Shown here piece after piece: positions 1-8,144 of a DNA stretch of 47,313 nucleotides. The translations under genes and the position numbers were made by a program. Source of the stretch: UBA1275 sp002323515. Its GTDB lineage: Bacteria; Bacteroidota; Rhodothermia; Balneolales; Balneolaceae. The stretch is from the NCBI GenBank assembly GCA_964007875.1, contig CAXGAH010000017.1, positions 1 through 47,313 of the forward strand. The letters run 5' to 3'. The first letter of the stretch is position 1, and each line of letters begins with the position of its first letter. The notes beneath the pieces are model-generated. The model was not told the DNA's origin, did no database searches, and was given only the letters and a program-made list of their open reading frames with translations.

Positions 1-409
1 GTATTTGGTCGACCGCTATGTCATGTATGCACGCGCTTACTTTGTACATGCCATAGGTGGGGGAAGTGCACAATATCCGGTGTTTAGCAGGTTCACAAAA
101 TAGTCTGATGATAAGATCTATGGCTTCATCGCTCCCATTTCCTATGAATACCTGATCTGCATGAACCCCCCGAAGTTTTGCGATAGCTGTGCGCAACTCA
201 TGCTGATATGGGTCTGGATATCGATGGAGGGTATTGGTTGCAATAGAGTGACCGGCATCTGTACCGGGAATAGCTGGTCCTGACCCAAGCTCATTGGCAT
301 CGAGTAAAATACCTTGGTCATGTCCATACTGATCACGAGCGCTGGTATAGCTGGTGAGTTCTTGAATATTAGGGCGAACCCAGTCGGTGAGTGAAAAAGA
401 CTTATTCAT
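1..409 (-). CDS. hisC: Histidinol-phosphate aminotransferase HisC, N-terminal part
   Basis: PLP-dependent aminotransferase that converts imidazole-acetol phosphate to histidinol phosphate in histidine synthesis. Only the first 136 codons are in the window; the rest runs off the left edge. The start gives MNKSFSLTDWVRPNIQEL, followed by the family blocks TSYTSARDQYG, LLDANELGSGP, LHRYPDPYQHELR, FIGNGSDEAIDL and SPTYGMY, all in the order expected for HisC. The ATG (409-407) overlaps the end of hisD by 8 bp (ATGAATAA), so the two are translationally coupled and co-transcribed. The common LDANENP box reads LDANELG here, a mild divergence. The family call is secure; the complete length cannot be seen. 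Confidence 0.93.
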   Translation of the reverse strand, partial: MNKSFSLTDWVRPNIQELTSYTSARDQYGHDQGILLDANELGSGPAIPGTDAGHSIATNTLHRYPDPYQHELRTAIAKLRGVHADQVFIGNGSDEAIDLIIRLFCEPAKHRILCTSPTYGMYKVSACIHDIAVDQI

Positions 410-1712
410 GAGCAGAAGATAGATGTTTTAAACGAATACTAACCGCGTTTTTATGGGCTTGTAATCCTTCTCTTTCAGCTAAAATTTCGACGGTCGGCCC
501 TACATTTTGCAGTCCAGTAGCGCTTAATTGTTGCACCGTCATAGATTTCTGAAAGGATGCGAGATGCACTCCAGAATACATGCGCGCGTAGCCATAGGTT
601 GGTAGGGTATGGTTGGTTCCCGAAGCGTAATCTCCAACACTTTCTGGGGTGTAGACTCCTAGGAAAATAGATCCTGCATGCTGAATGGATGGGAGGGTTT
701 TTTCTGGCTCCCGGACATTTATTATAAGGTGCTCTGGGGCATATTGATTCGAAAAGTCTAGTGCCGATGCTATATCCATGCAGCTTAAAGCAAAGGAATT
801 TTGCAGCGCCTTAGCTGCCATCTGCTTTCTTGGGAGAACATTGAGTTGCTCTGCTAATTCACGTTGTAGTTCTTTAATGGCGAAGTCTGGTGTAAAAAGA
901 AGCACCACTTGGGAATCGACTCCATGCTCGGCTTGTGAGAGCAGGTCAGCAGCTACAAAATCGGGACGAGCATGCCCATCAGCGATAATCAGCACTTCCG
1001 AGGGGCCGGCTGGCATATCAATACTCACTTGCGCTTCGGATTGTTGTACCATCATTTTTGACGCGGTCACATACTGATTTCCAGGGCCGAAGAGTTTGTC
1101 AACTTTTGGAACACTTTGGGTACCGTAAGCCATAGCTGCTATGGCCTGTGCACCGCCCGCCTTAAGCAAATGGGTGATGCCTGCTTTTTGAGCTATGTAC
1201 ACGATTTCGGGAGCCAATATACCATCGGGGCCTGGGGGCGAGGCTAATACTCGCGTGCGGCAGCCAGCAATCATGGCAGGGATAGCCAACATCATAGCCG
1301 TAGAAGGTAATATGGCTGTCCCTCCTGGCACATATAGGCCTACTGATTCAATCCCACGAGTATGTTTTTCGCAGAAAACGCCGGCCATAGTTTCTACCTG
1401 TAAAGGGGGTTGTACTTGGGCCCGATGGAATCGTTCAATATTCGCAAAAGCTACGTTAATTGCCTGTTTTACCGAAGCACTGAGAGTAGCCTTTTCAGTG
1501 GCCGGATTACTCACTAGCGGGTTGGCACTTTGGCCATCGAATTGGGTATTCCAATGCATAACTGCAGGATCGCCTTGTTCTGCTACCCGCTCTAGCACGG
1601 GCTTAACAATGTTAAAAATGGCTTCGAAATCCATTTTGGGTCGTTGTAAAAGGGTACTCAACTCCTCGTTAGAGAGTTTGGCAAGGGTAAGTTGTTTGAG
1701 CATTTCTGGCAT
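402..1712 (-). CDS. hisD: Histidinol dehydrogenase HisD
   Basis: Zn-dependent enzyme that oxidises L-histidinol to L-histidine in two NAD+ steps, the last steps of the pathway. It has 436 residues, the normal family length. The expected metal ligands are all present: Gln260 and His263 in SQAEHG, Asp361 in VGDYASG and His420 near the C terminus; the Glu327-His328 catalytic pair lies in QYAPEHL. The blocks VGLYVPGGTA (about 124-133), KLFGPGNQYV (206-215) and DMPAGPSEV (232-240) are intact. It starts 15 bp after the hisG stop and overlaps hisC by 8 bp, so it sits in the middle of a hisGDC operon. A second ATG three codons downstream is possible but less likely. Confidence 0.97.
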   Translation of the reverse strand: MPEMLKQLTLAKLSNEELSTLLQRPKMDFEAIFNIVKPVLERVAEQGDPAVMHWNTQFDGQSANPLVSNPATEKATLSASVKQAINVAFANIERFHRAQVQPPLQVETMAGVFCEKHTRGIESVGLYVPGGTAILPSTAMMLAIPAMIAGCRTRVLASPPGPDGILAPEIVYIAQKAGITHLLKAGGAQAIAAMAYGTQSVPKVDKLFGPGNQYVTASKMMVQQSEAQVSIDMPAGPSEVLIIADGHARPDFVAADLLSQAEHGVDSQVVLLFTPDFAIKELQRELAEQLNVLPRKQMAAKALQNSFALSCMDIASALDFSNQYAPEHLIINVREPEKTLPSIQHAGSIFLGVYTPESVGDYASGTNHTLPTYGYARMYSGVHLASFQKSMTVQQLSATGLQNVGPTVEILAEREGLQAHKNAVSIRLKHLSSAHE

Positions 1713-1727
1713 TGAATTAAACGTTGC

Positions 1728-2609
1728 TTAGGCAATCATACTTTCGATTGGTAACATGACAATATCGGAGGCTCCAGCATCCTGAAGTTGCTCCATAACA
1801 TCCCAGAATTGATCAAAAGGAATAACGCTGTGGATGGCAACCATCTCTGTTTCGGCTAAGGGCATAATGGTCGGACTCTTCATCGAAGGCAGTAACGCTT
1901 TAATGGTTTCTACTGAGACAAGAGGAGCGTTCATAAGTATGTAGCGACTTTTTTTAGCCGTTTGGTACCCATCGATTCGTTGTAAGAACTTTTGAATGAG
2001 TTGTTGTTTTCCTTCCGAAAGGGTTTCTTGGGTTTGAATAAGCTTGGTTTCGGATTCTAGTATAGTAAAACGTTCAACCAGTCCATTAGCTTCTAGGGTT
2101 CCACCTGTAGAAACCAAATCGGAGATAGCATCGGCTACATGTAACTGCGGGGTTATTTCTACGGCTCCTGAAATTTCTACCATTTCGATAGTAACTCCTA
2201 ATTTTTCAAAGAAGTGCTTGGTTAAAAAAGGATAGGAGGTGGCTATTTTTTTTCCTTCAAAGTCCGAAGGGTTCACGAGTGCAGAGTTTTTAAGTGAGGC
2301 TACTGCGAGTCGACAATTTCCATAGTTCAAGCCGCGTAAGACGGTAACCTGATTTTTTTTTTCAAAGACCTCATTCGCTCCAACAAAGCCCAAATCACAA
2401 ACCCCATCTTGAACATATTCCGGAATATCATCATCCCTAAGAAGAAGTAATTCAACATCGAAATTTCGAGTTTTAACCATAAGATTTCGCTTATAGTTAT
2501 CGAATTCAATTCCAATTCCATGCAGTAAGTCGATAGTTTTGTCGGTTAATCGGCCACTTTTTTGGATGGCAATACGTAATGAAGTCGTGTGGTCAAGAGA
2601 TCGGTTCAT
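1728..2609 (-). CDS. hisG: ATP phosphoribosyltransferase HisG, long form
   Basis: First and committed enzyme of histidine synthesis, condensing ATP with PRPP. At 293 residues it is the long, self-contained form: a catalytic domain with the PRPP-binding stretch ADAISDLVSTGGTL (about 159-172) and a C-terminal ACT-like regulatory domain (about 220-290), which in this family binds histidine for feedback inhibition. No HisZ is needed for this form. The ATG at 2609 follows an approximately 320-bp gap containing a His-rich short ORF, described separately. It is the first structural gene of the hisGDC operon. Confidence 0.96.
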   Translation of the reverse strand: MNRSLDHTTSLRIAIQKSGRLTDKTIDLLHGIGIEFDNYKRNLMVKTRNFDVELLLLRDDDIPEYVQDGVCDLGFVGANEVFEKKNQVTVLRGLNYGNCRLAVASLKNSALVNPSDFEGKKIATSYPFLTKHFFEKLGVTIEMVEISGAVEITPQLHVADAISDLVSTGGTLEANGLVERFTILESETKLIQTQETLSEGKQQLIQKFLQRIDGYQTAKKSRYILMNAPLVSVETIKALLPSMKSPTIMPLAETEMVAIHSVIPFDQFWDVMEQLQDAGASDIVMLPIESMIA

Positions 2610-2928
2610 GAGAGTAATAAAAAATTGGTTGAAAATGAGCTATCAGGCGCAGGTGAGTGGTAGAAGGGGATTTGCGCGTGTAATCATTCGAAGGGATATC
2701 CATCGTGCGATTAGCAGGGATGAAGATGCACAAATCCCCTGGGATGAACATGTACAGAGGTGTGCATAGAAATCGTATGTAGTGGTGATATGTACATAAG
2801 TAAAGTATAAATATAGGCATTAAATAACTAAGGAGGAATGGGAATTTTATTCCCATGAAAAGCCGTTAATGCTACAGAATATTTACCGCTATAATGCTAT
2901 ATTACCACAATAAACGTAATTTTATACT
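2610..2928. promoter_or_regulatory. Divergent intergenic region, hisG / thiamine-binding-like gene
   Basis: A 319-bp gap between divergent transcription units. It holds the His-rich short ORF (2711-2797, minus), the two arms of a potential 12-bp RNA pairing (2729-2740 and 2665-2676), and a 7-bp inverted repeat with a 5-nt loop at 2838-2856 (ATGGGAA / TTCCCAT). A TATAAT hexamer at 2890-2895 lies 33 bp before the ATG of the rightward gene, but I see no matching upstream hexamer. A run of T on the his strand (around 2615-2620) is not preceded by a GC-rich stem. Confidence 0.45.
2711..2797 (-). CDS. Candidate histidine leader peptide upstream of hisG
   Basis: Short ORF on the his operon strand, about 100 bp before the hisG ATG. 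From the ATG at 2767 it reads MHTSVHVHPRGFVHLHPC then TAA: five His in 18 codons, clustered as in amino-acid leader peptides. An in-frame ATG at 2797 would give 28 codons with six His. The segment encoding Arg-Gly-Phe-Val (2740-2729 on the transcript) can pair over 12 nt, with one G:U, with a downstream segment (2676-2665), so ribosome position on the His codons could decide the fold. I see no clear intrinsic terminator before hisG, so any control could be translational. Position and His content are direct observations; the attenuation role is inference. Confidence 0.5.
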   Translation of the reverse strand: MYISPLHTISMHTSVHVHPRGFVHLHPC

Positions 2929-3171
2929 ATGCACACAATTGCTCAATTAACATACATTCCTTTAGCTACACACAATCCGACTGAATTGGTTCAGGATTTG
3001 TTGGAACATCTAGCACAGTACGAGGTAAAAATTGAGGTAGGTTATCTTTCATCAACGGTCATTGGAGAGCCAGAGGAAGTCTTTAAACTGATTAAAGAAA
3101 CCTACGAAGTGATGTCTGTAGAGCAAGAAAGATTTAGGTTTCATATAGAGTTGCTTAGTCCAGAGAAGTAA
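2929..3171 (+). CDS. Small thiamine-binding (MTH1187/YkoF-like) family protein
   Basis: An 80-residue cytosolic protein without signal or membrane segment. The pattern matches the Thiamine_BP/DUF77 fold family: a first strand with an IPL motif (TYIPLATHN), a helix (TELVQDLLEHLAQ), a VGYLSSTVIGEPEEVFKLIKE central block like the usual G-x-x-T-x-x-x-G stretch, and a final strand FRFHIELLS. Proteins of this fold bind thiamine or related pyrimidines, or act as small ligand-binding partners of transport systems; no thiamine gene lies nearby. It precedes lepA by 64 bp on the same strand and may be co-transcribed with it. The family call is by pattern recognition and is moderate. Confidence 0.55.
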   Translation: MHTIAQLTYIPLATHNPTELVQDLLEHLAQYEVKIEVGYLSSTVIGEPEEVFKLIKETYEVMSVEQERFRFHIELLSPEK

Positions 3172-3235
3172 CGTTTTTTTTCATCAAGTTTGCCTCAAAA
3201 GTTGGGGACTTAGGTTAAAGTATACCTTATAATAT

Positions 3236-5038
3236 ATGTCAGATATCAGGAATTTTTGCATCATAGCTCATATCGATCACGGTAAGAGCACCCTAGCAGA
3301 TCGGTTGCTGCAAATAACCGGTACAATTACCGAACGAGAAATGCAGGAGCAAATGCTCGATGACATGGACTTGGAACGTGAGCGTGGAATTACCATTAAA
3401 AGTCATGCTATCAAACTCAATTATGTACGTCCAAATGGAGAAAAGTATTTCTTTAATCTGATTGATACACCCGGTCACGTAGACTTTGCTTACGAGGTGT
3501 CGAGAGCGCTTAAAGCTTGCGAAGGAGCAATTTTGGTCGTAGATGCTACCCAGGGCATCGAAGCGCAAACCATATCGAATTTGTACCAAGCCATTGAGCA
3601 GGGGCTTGAAATCATACCGGTGCTCAATAAAATAGACTTACCCTCTTCTGATCCCGAGGGAGTGGGTCAGCAAGTGGTGGATTTAATTGGCTGTAAAATG
3701 GAGGACATCCTGCATGTTTCTGGGAAGACAGGCGAAGGAGTTCCGGAACTGTTAGAGGCCATTGTAGAACGAGTACCTACGCCCAAAGAAGAGGTTGATA
3801 AACCCTTACGTGCCTTAATTTTTGATTCCATTTTTAATACCTACCGGGGATCAGTTGCCTATGTCCGTGTAATCGAAGGCGTGTTGAGAAAAGGTGAACG
3901 ATTCCGATTTATGGCCAATGACATGGAGTACAATGCCGAAGATGTAGGTTATTTGCGTATGAGTTATGAGCCCACTCAGGAGCTTCGGGCTGGGGATGTA
4001 GGCTATGTGATTGGAAGCGTTAAATCACTTCAAGATGTGCGGGTGGGGGATACCATCACCCACGTAAAGAATGGGGCAACGATACCTATTGCTGGTTATC
4101 AAGAAGCCAAACCGATGGTATTTAGTGGGATTTTTCCGACTCAATCGGAAGATTTCGAGGATTTACGGTCGGCTTTGGAAAAACTCCAACTTAATGATGC
4201 TTCTTTGACCTATGAGCCTGAAACTTCTAAAGCGTTGGGATTTGGTTTTAGGGCTGGTTTCCTTGGTTTGTTGCATATGGAGATTGTTCAAGAGCGTTTA
4301 GATCGAGAATTCGACATCGACATTATCACCACAGTGCCTAACGTTCAGTACGAGGTCGAGCTCGAAGATAAATCAAAGATTAGGGTGGATAACCCTAGTC
4401 AGATGCCCGAAGTAGGAGAAATCAGTACTATTTATGAGCCTTACATTAAGGCTAATATCATCACTCCAGCAGAATACATTGGTCCTATAATGAAACTTTG
4501 TCAGGAAAGACGAGGTATTTATGTGAACCAGATGTTCATGCAAAATAATCGGGTGGAAATCTCCTATGAACTACCAATGGCCGAAGTGGTATTTGATTTT
4601 TATGATCGCCTAAAATCTGGTACACGTGGTTACGCTTCGTTGGATTATGAATTCATCGAGTACCGGCCAGGCCAGTTAGTGCGTTTGGACATTTTGTTGA
4701 ATGGAGATCAGGTAGATGCATTGTCGTCCATTTCGCACAGGGATAAGGCCTACTATCAAGGGCGAAAAGTTTGTGCCAAGTTAAAAGAACTTATTCCCAG
4801 ACAACAATTCGAAGTGGCGGTACAGGCAGCCATCGGTTCTCGTATTATTGCTCGTGATTCAGTTCGAGCCCTTCGTAAAGATGTTACAGCGAAGTGTTAT
4901 GGAGGGGATATTTCACGTAAACGAAAGTTACTCGAGAAACAGAAAGAGGGTAAGAAGCGGATGAAGCAGGTGGGTGCAGTGGAAATTCCACAGGAAGCTT
5001 TCCTAGCGGTTCTATCCATGGACGATGATGACCGGTAA
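3236..5038 (+). CDS. lepA: Elongation factor 4 (LepA)
   Basis: Ribosome-associated translational GTPase that affects 30S assembly and translation under ionic stress. It has 600 residues, the normal length. G motifs are intact: AHIDHGKST (11-19), DTPGH (77-81) and NKID (131-134). The EF-G-like domains II, III and V follow, and the LepA-specific C-terminal domain is seen as SIGSRIIARDSVRALRKDVT-type sequence and the conserved CYGGDISRKRKLLEKQKEGK region. The start MSDIRNFCIIAHIDHG is the usual one. It lies 33 bp before a secreted unknown and ahead of signal peptidase I; lepA-lepB adjacency is classical in bacteria. Confidence 0.98.
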   Translation: MSDIRNFCIIAHIDHGKSTLADRLLQITGTITEREMQEQMLDDMDLERERGITIKSHAIKLNYVRPNGEKYFFNLIDTPGHVDFAYEVSRALKACEGAILVVDATQGIEAQTISNLYQAIEQGLEIIPVLNKIDLPSSDPEGVGQQVVDLIGCKMEDILHVSGKTGEGVPELLEAIVERVPTPKEEVDKPLRALIFDSIFNTYRGSVAYVRVIEGVLRKGERFRFMANDMEYNAEDVGYLRMSYEPTQELRAGDVGYVIGSVKSLQDVRVGDTITHVKNGATIPIAGYQEAKPMVFSGIFPTQSEDFEDLRSALEKLQLNDASLTYEPETSKALGFGFRAGFLGLLHMEIVQERLDREFDIDIITTVPNVQYEVELEDKSKIRVDNPSQMPEVGEISTIYEPYIKANIITPAEYIGPIMKLCQERRGIYVNQMFMQNNRVEISYELPMAEVVFDFYDRLKSGTRGYASLDYEFIEYRPGQLVRLDILLNGDQVDALSSISHRDKAYYQGRKVCAKLKELIPRQQFEVAVQAAIGSRIIARDSVRALRKDVTAKCYGGDISRKRKLLEKQKEGKKRMKQVGAVEIPQEAFLAVLSMDDDDR

Positions 5039-5071
5039 TCACAAATAAGAACTACAGCAATTAAAGCCACT

Positions 5072-5704
5072 ATGCCTACTATTTTGAATACAGAAGAATT
5101 ATCACACAGCAAAATTTTGCTCTTACACACGTGGAAAACAGCTATAGCGGTTTTTTTCTTCATCATGCTGGTAAGTACCTCCAATATTAATGCCCAATTT
5201 GAGGAGCCTGTGATAAAAAAAGTGTCAATAAAAGATGCGGCAGTCTTTGAAGCAGAGTTTAAAGATATTAAATGGACAGGGCAGGGATTCAACTACAATC
5301 AGTTAGACCGTGTGCCAGCTATTGAATTACGTGCTCGATTGGAATCCGTATTTGGAGAACCTACAAAAACCATAGAGGATATTGTCGAGAGAGGGAAGCT
5401 AAGAGCGGGTAAAGCCATACAATTTGAGTATTGGTTTATTGTAGATGGCGAGATACCCATGATGATTTTAGATTTGGATGGTCCTTTTGCGGATGGGTTG
5501 GTATATGTTGGTGCAAGTCGCTACATCGATTTAATGCCAGCAGTTAAACGGAGTTTGACAAGGCAGTTATTGGAAACCGAGCCAAAGGCCTATATAGATT
5601 ATTTTTATTCTCCAGAACGTGAGCAGTGGTACGAAGTTTGTTATCAGAATGGCATATACACTAAGAAAGAAGTGGATAAACCCTCTTATATACGATTGTA
5701 TTAA
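5072..5704 (+). CDS. Secreted protein of unknown function between lepA and lepB
   Basis: A 210-residue protein I do not recognise. It has a hydrophobic segment at about 23-38 (TAIAVFFFIMLVSTSN) ending in INAQ, so it looks like a signal peptide with an unusually long N-region; a shorter start is possible but no obvious ATG improves it. The mature part is soluble and mixed charged/aromatic, with GQGFNYNQLDRVPAIELRAR and EREQWYEVCYQNG stretches, and has no repeat or metal motif. It starts 33 bp after lepA and lies 101 bp before lepB on the same strand, so it could be an accessory envelope protein, but this is only context. Confidence 0.72.
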   Translation: MPTILNTEELSHSKILLLHTWKTAIAVFFFIMLVSTSNINAQFEEPVIKKVSIKDAAVFEAEFKDIKWTGQGFNYNQLDRVPAIELRARLESVFGEPTKTIEDIVERGKLRAGKAIQFEYWFIVDGEIPMMILDLDGPFADGLVYVGASRYIDLMPAVKRSLTRQLLETEPKAYIDYFYSPEREQWYEVCYQNGIYTKKEVDKPSYIRLY

Positions 5705-5805
5705 AGCCACGAACCAAGTATAATAACCAAGTATATCGTTTGGCTTGAATGGCCAATTTGCAGTATACATGAAATACCGCAACATCCACTAACAGTTACA
5801 TAGTA

Positions 5806-6918
5806 TTGGAAACTTCCCATTCTTCTCAAGATCCTGACTCATCATCTGCTAAAAATGCGGGTAAAACCAACCAAGAACTCCCCACAAAATCAGTGCTTCG
5901 CGAGTGGCTAGATGCCTTTGTTTTTGCGTTCGTCGTGGCCGCAATTCTTCGGGCTTTTTTGTTTGGCTCGTATAAGATACCTACGGGATCTATGGAGAAA
6001 GATCTGTTGATTGGGGATTTTTTGATTGTTTCCAACGCAGCCTATGGTGCGCGTACACCAATGTCTCTTTGTGTGCCATTTACTCAATGGTGTTTACCAG
6101 GCGTCACCTTACCATTCACTCGTTTTCCTGGTTACCGTTCGATTGCTCGGAACGACGTATTTGTATTTAATGTGCCTTGGGAAGTAAAGCCTATATCCCA
6201 AAAAACAAATTATATTAAACGAGCGGTTGGAATTCCTTGTGATACCCTTGAGTTCAAAGACAAAGTATTGTTTGTTAATGGAGAGGCTGAACCTACTCAT
6301 AATGGGGTTCAGAAATTCCATACGCTGGTTTTGAAGGAAGGGGTTAGGCTGACCAATGCAAAAATGGAAGAAATTAATGCTGGAACTATAGGCGCTAGTA
6401 GTCGCTATTTTCAGCAGGTATCTAATGTTGAGTATCGAGTAAATTTAACCGATGATGCAGCCCAACAAGTTGCTTCTTGGGCTGAAACTGACACACTTTA
6501 CCCTACCGTTATCCCTGCCAATCAAGTGGTTTCTGCCTATACCCAAAGCGCAGGTTATTTTTCTAGAGCATTCAACAATCCAGATCATTTTGGACCTATT
6601 GTAGTTCCTTTTGAAGGTCAAGAAGTCATATTGAATGCATCTAATTGGCCTGTTTATAAAGACCTGATTGAGCGCTATGAGCATAATGAGGTGCAAACTC
6701 AGGGCGGGGTTTTCATTATTAACGGGGAGCAAACGAATCGCTATGTTGTTCAACAAGATTATTATTTTGCGATGGGAGATAATCGTGATACTAGTGAAGA
6801 TTCTAGGTTTTGGGGTTTTGTACCCAAAAATCATGTGATTGGCAGGGCAGGTATTGTCTGGATGTCATTGAACAATGGCCTGCCAAGGATGAACCGGTTT
6901 TTTCATATTATCGACTAG
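5806..6918 (+). CDS. lepB: Signal peptidase I (large Bacteroidota-type)
   Basis: Inner-membrane serine/lysine protease that removes type I signal peptides. The transmembrane anchor is at about 36-54; box B contains the catalytic Ser62 (PTGSMEKDLLIGDFLIV) and box D the general-base Lys138 (NYIKRAVGIPCD). The C-terminal box E is clear (FAMGDNRDTSEDSRFWGFVP, about 323-342). At 370 residues it is longer than the usual enzyme because of a roughly 160-residue insert between boxes D and E. There is no ATG before the anchor: the frame is open from 5773 and the best start is TTG at 5806, with ATA at 5800 as a less likely alternative. Confidence 0.95.
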   Translation: METSHSSQDPDSSSAKNAGKTNQELPTKSVLREWLDAFVFAFVVAAILRAFLFGSYKIPTGSMEKDLLIGDFLIVSNAAYGARTPMSLCVPFTQWCLPGVTLPFTRFPGYRSIARNDVFVFNVPWEVKPISQKTNYIKRAVGIPCDTLEFKDKVLFVNGEAEPTHNGVQKFHTLVLKEGVRLTNAKMEEINAGTIGASSRYFQQVSNVEYRVNLTDDAAQQVASWAETDTLYPTVIPANQVVSAYTQSAGYFSRAFNNPDHFGPIVVPFEGQEVILNASNWPVYKDLIERYEHNEVQTQGGVFIINGEQTNRYVVQQDYYFAMGDNRDTSEDSRFWGFVPKNHVIGRAGIVWMSLNNGLPRMNRFFHIID

Positions 6919-6948
6919 TTTCATTCCATCGAGAAGCTCTAGCTTAAC

Positions 6949-8118
6949 CTAAGCAATACTCTTTCCCCGGGGAGTTCCTTCCCGTATGGCTAATTGTCCG
7001 CAACCGGCATCAATATCATCACCCCGGGATCGACGCACTGTCGCTTGGATTTTGTGCTTGGACAATCGGTTCATAAAATAATCTAGCCTGTCTTCGCGTG
7101 CTCGGTGAAGAGCCACTCCGGCTACATTATTGTACATAATGATGTTCACCTTGCTCGGAGCCCACCCTACAATAGAGGCAAGTGCATCGGCGTCTTCTAT
7201 TGAGTCATTGAATTCGTCGAATAATAGGTATTCGTAAGTGATAGTCCGTTCGGTCGCTTGGTAATAATATTGGACTGCTTGCTTTAGTTGAACTAGGTTC
7301 ATAGAGCTATTGATGGGCATGATTTTATCGCGCTTATCATCAATGGCGGCATGAAGTGAGATGGCAAGATTGAACGGCTGCTCTTCGTCAGCTAATTTTT
7401 TTATTTGTTTGGTGAGTCCTACGGTAGATACAGTGATCCGTTTTGGAGATAACTCAATACTGAGAGGATCGGAAATGATGGAGGCTGACTGGGTGATGGC
7501 TGTATAGTTATGAAGAGGCTCACCCATGCCCATATAGACGATGTTGGTAATTTTTTTTCCGTATTTCTCCATGGCAACCTCATTTATATATTGTACTTGG
7601 TCGACTATTTCACCGTGACTGAGATTACGGAAAAAGCCCATTTTACCGGTAGCACAAAATCGACAGGCAAATACGCAGCCTACCTGAGAACTTACACAAA
7701 CGGTTAGCCGGTTGGCAGCTCCATCGGGATAAAAGTCTGGTATGAGTACGGCTTCTATCTTATCGTTTTCTTGTCGGTCGTTTAACTGGAACAAAAACTT
7801 AATAGTGCCGTCCTTGGACTGCTGCTCTAGCGAAGGGGTAATGCGATTGATGAAGGCATTCTCTTGCAGATATTCGCGCATTTTTTTAGGGAGATTAGTC
7901 ATGTCTTCGAACTCATGAACTCCTTTTTGGTATAACCATTGAAAGAGTTGATCGGCCCGGAAACGAGGCCATCCATGTTCGGCGCAATAGGCTAGGAGTT
8001 CTCCCTTGGTTAGTGATTTGACATCCAATTTATCGGTTACATCGTTGGATTTAGTAGGTGTGATCGAAGGTGCATCCTCTGATTGTGCAGAGGCTTTGTC
8101 ACTGGATAATTCGCGCAT
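6949..8118 (-). CDS. rlmN: 23S rRNA (A2503)-C2 / tRNA (A37)-C2 methyltransferase RlmN
   Basis: Radical SAM enzyme that methylates C2 of A2503 in 23S rRNA and of A37 in some tRNAs, supporting decoding accuracy. The iron-sulphur motif CVFACRFC (CxxxCxxC, Cys148, Cys152, Cys155) and the following ATGKMGF are canonical; YMGMGEPLHNY, ISLHAAIDDKRD and the C-terminal VRRSRGDDIDAGCGQL are family blocks, the last holding the mechanistic Cys. It has 389 residues, slightly long because of a roughly 30-residue polar N-terminal extension. It faces lepB tail to tail with 30 bp between stops, and lies 26 bp after the outer-membrane gene on the same strand. Confidence 0.97.
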   Translation of the reverse strand: MRELSSDKASAQSEDAPSITPTKSNDVTDKLDVKSLTKGELLAYCAEHGWPRFRADQLFQWLYQKGVHEFEDMTNLPKKMREYLQENAFINRITPSLEQQSKDGTIKFLFQLNDRQENDKIEAVLIPDFYPDGAANRLTVCVSSQVGCVFACRFCATGKMGFFRNLSHGEIVDQVQYINEVAMEKYGKKITNIVYMGMGEPLHNYTAITQSASIISDPLSIELSPKRITVSTVGLTKQIKKLADEEQPFNLAISLHAAIDDKRDKIMPINSSMNLVQLKQAVQYYYQATERTITYEYLLFDEFNDSIEDADALASIVGWAPSKVNIIMYNNVAGVALHRAREDRLDYFMNRLSKHKIQATVRRSRGDDIDAGCGQLAIREGTPRGKSIA

Positions 8119-8144
8119 TCAGATGTGGGTATAAATTGGGCTTT

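Noticed and set aside
1195..1731. A 178-codon ORF antisense to hisD
   Set aside because: Lies wholly opposite a well-conserved gene and carries no recognisable domain; a shadow of hisD codon structure.
2593..2856. An 87-codon ORF on the minus strand overlapping the hisG start and the leader ORF
   Set aside because: No family pattern, overlaps the hisG start, and the composition (many Ile/Phe/Tyr then Pro/Ser) looks like translated noncoding DNA; the His-rich frame is a better candidate.
2838..2856. ATGGGAA/TTCCCAT hairpin as a terminator
   Set aside because: It lies upstream of both divergent genes, has no T-run and no gene ends nearby; kept only as a note in the intergenic entry.
6934..6945. 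AAGCT-CT-AGCTT hairpin between lepB and rlmN as a bidirectional terminator
   Set aside because: The stem is only 5 bp with a 2-nt loop and no T-run on either side.
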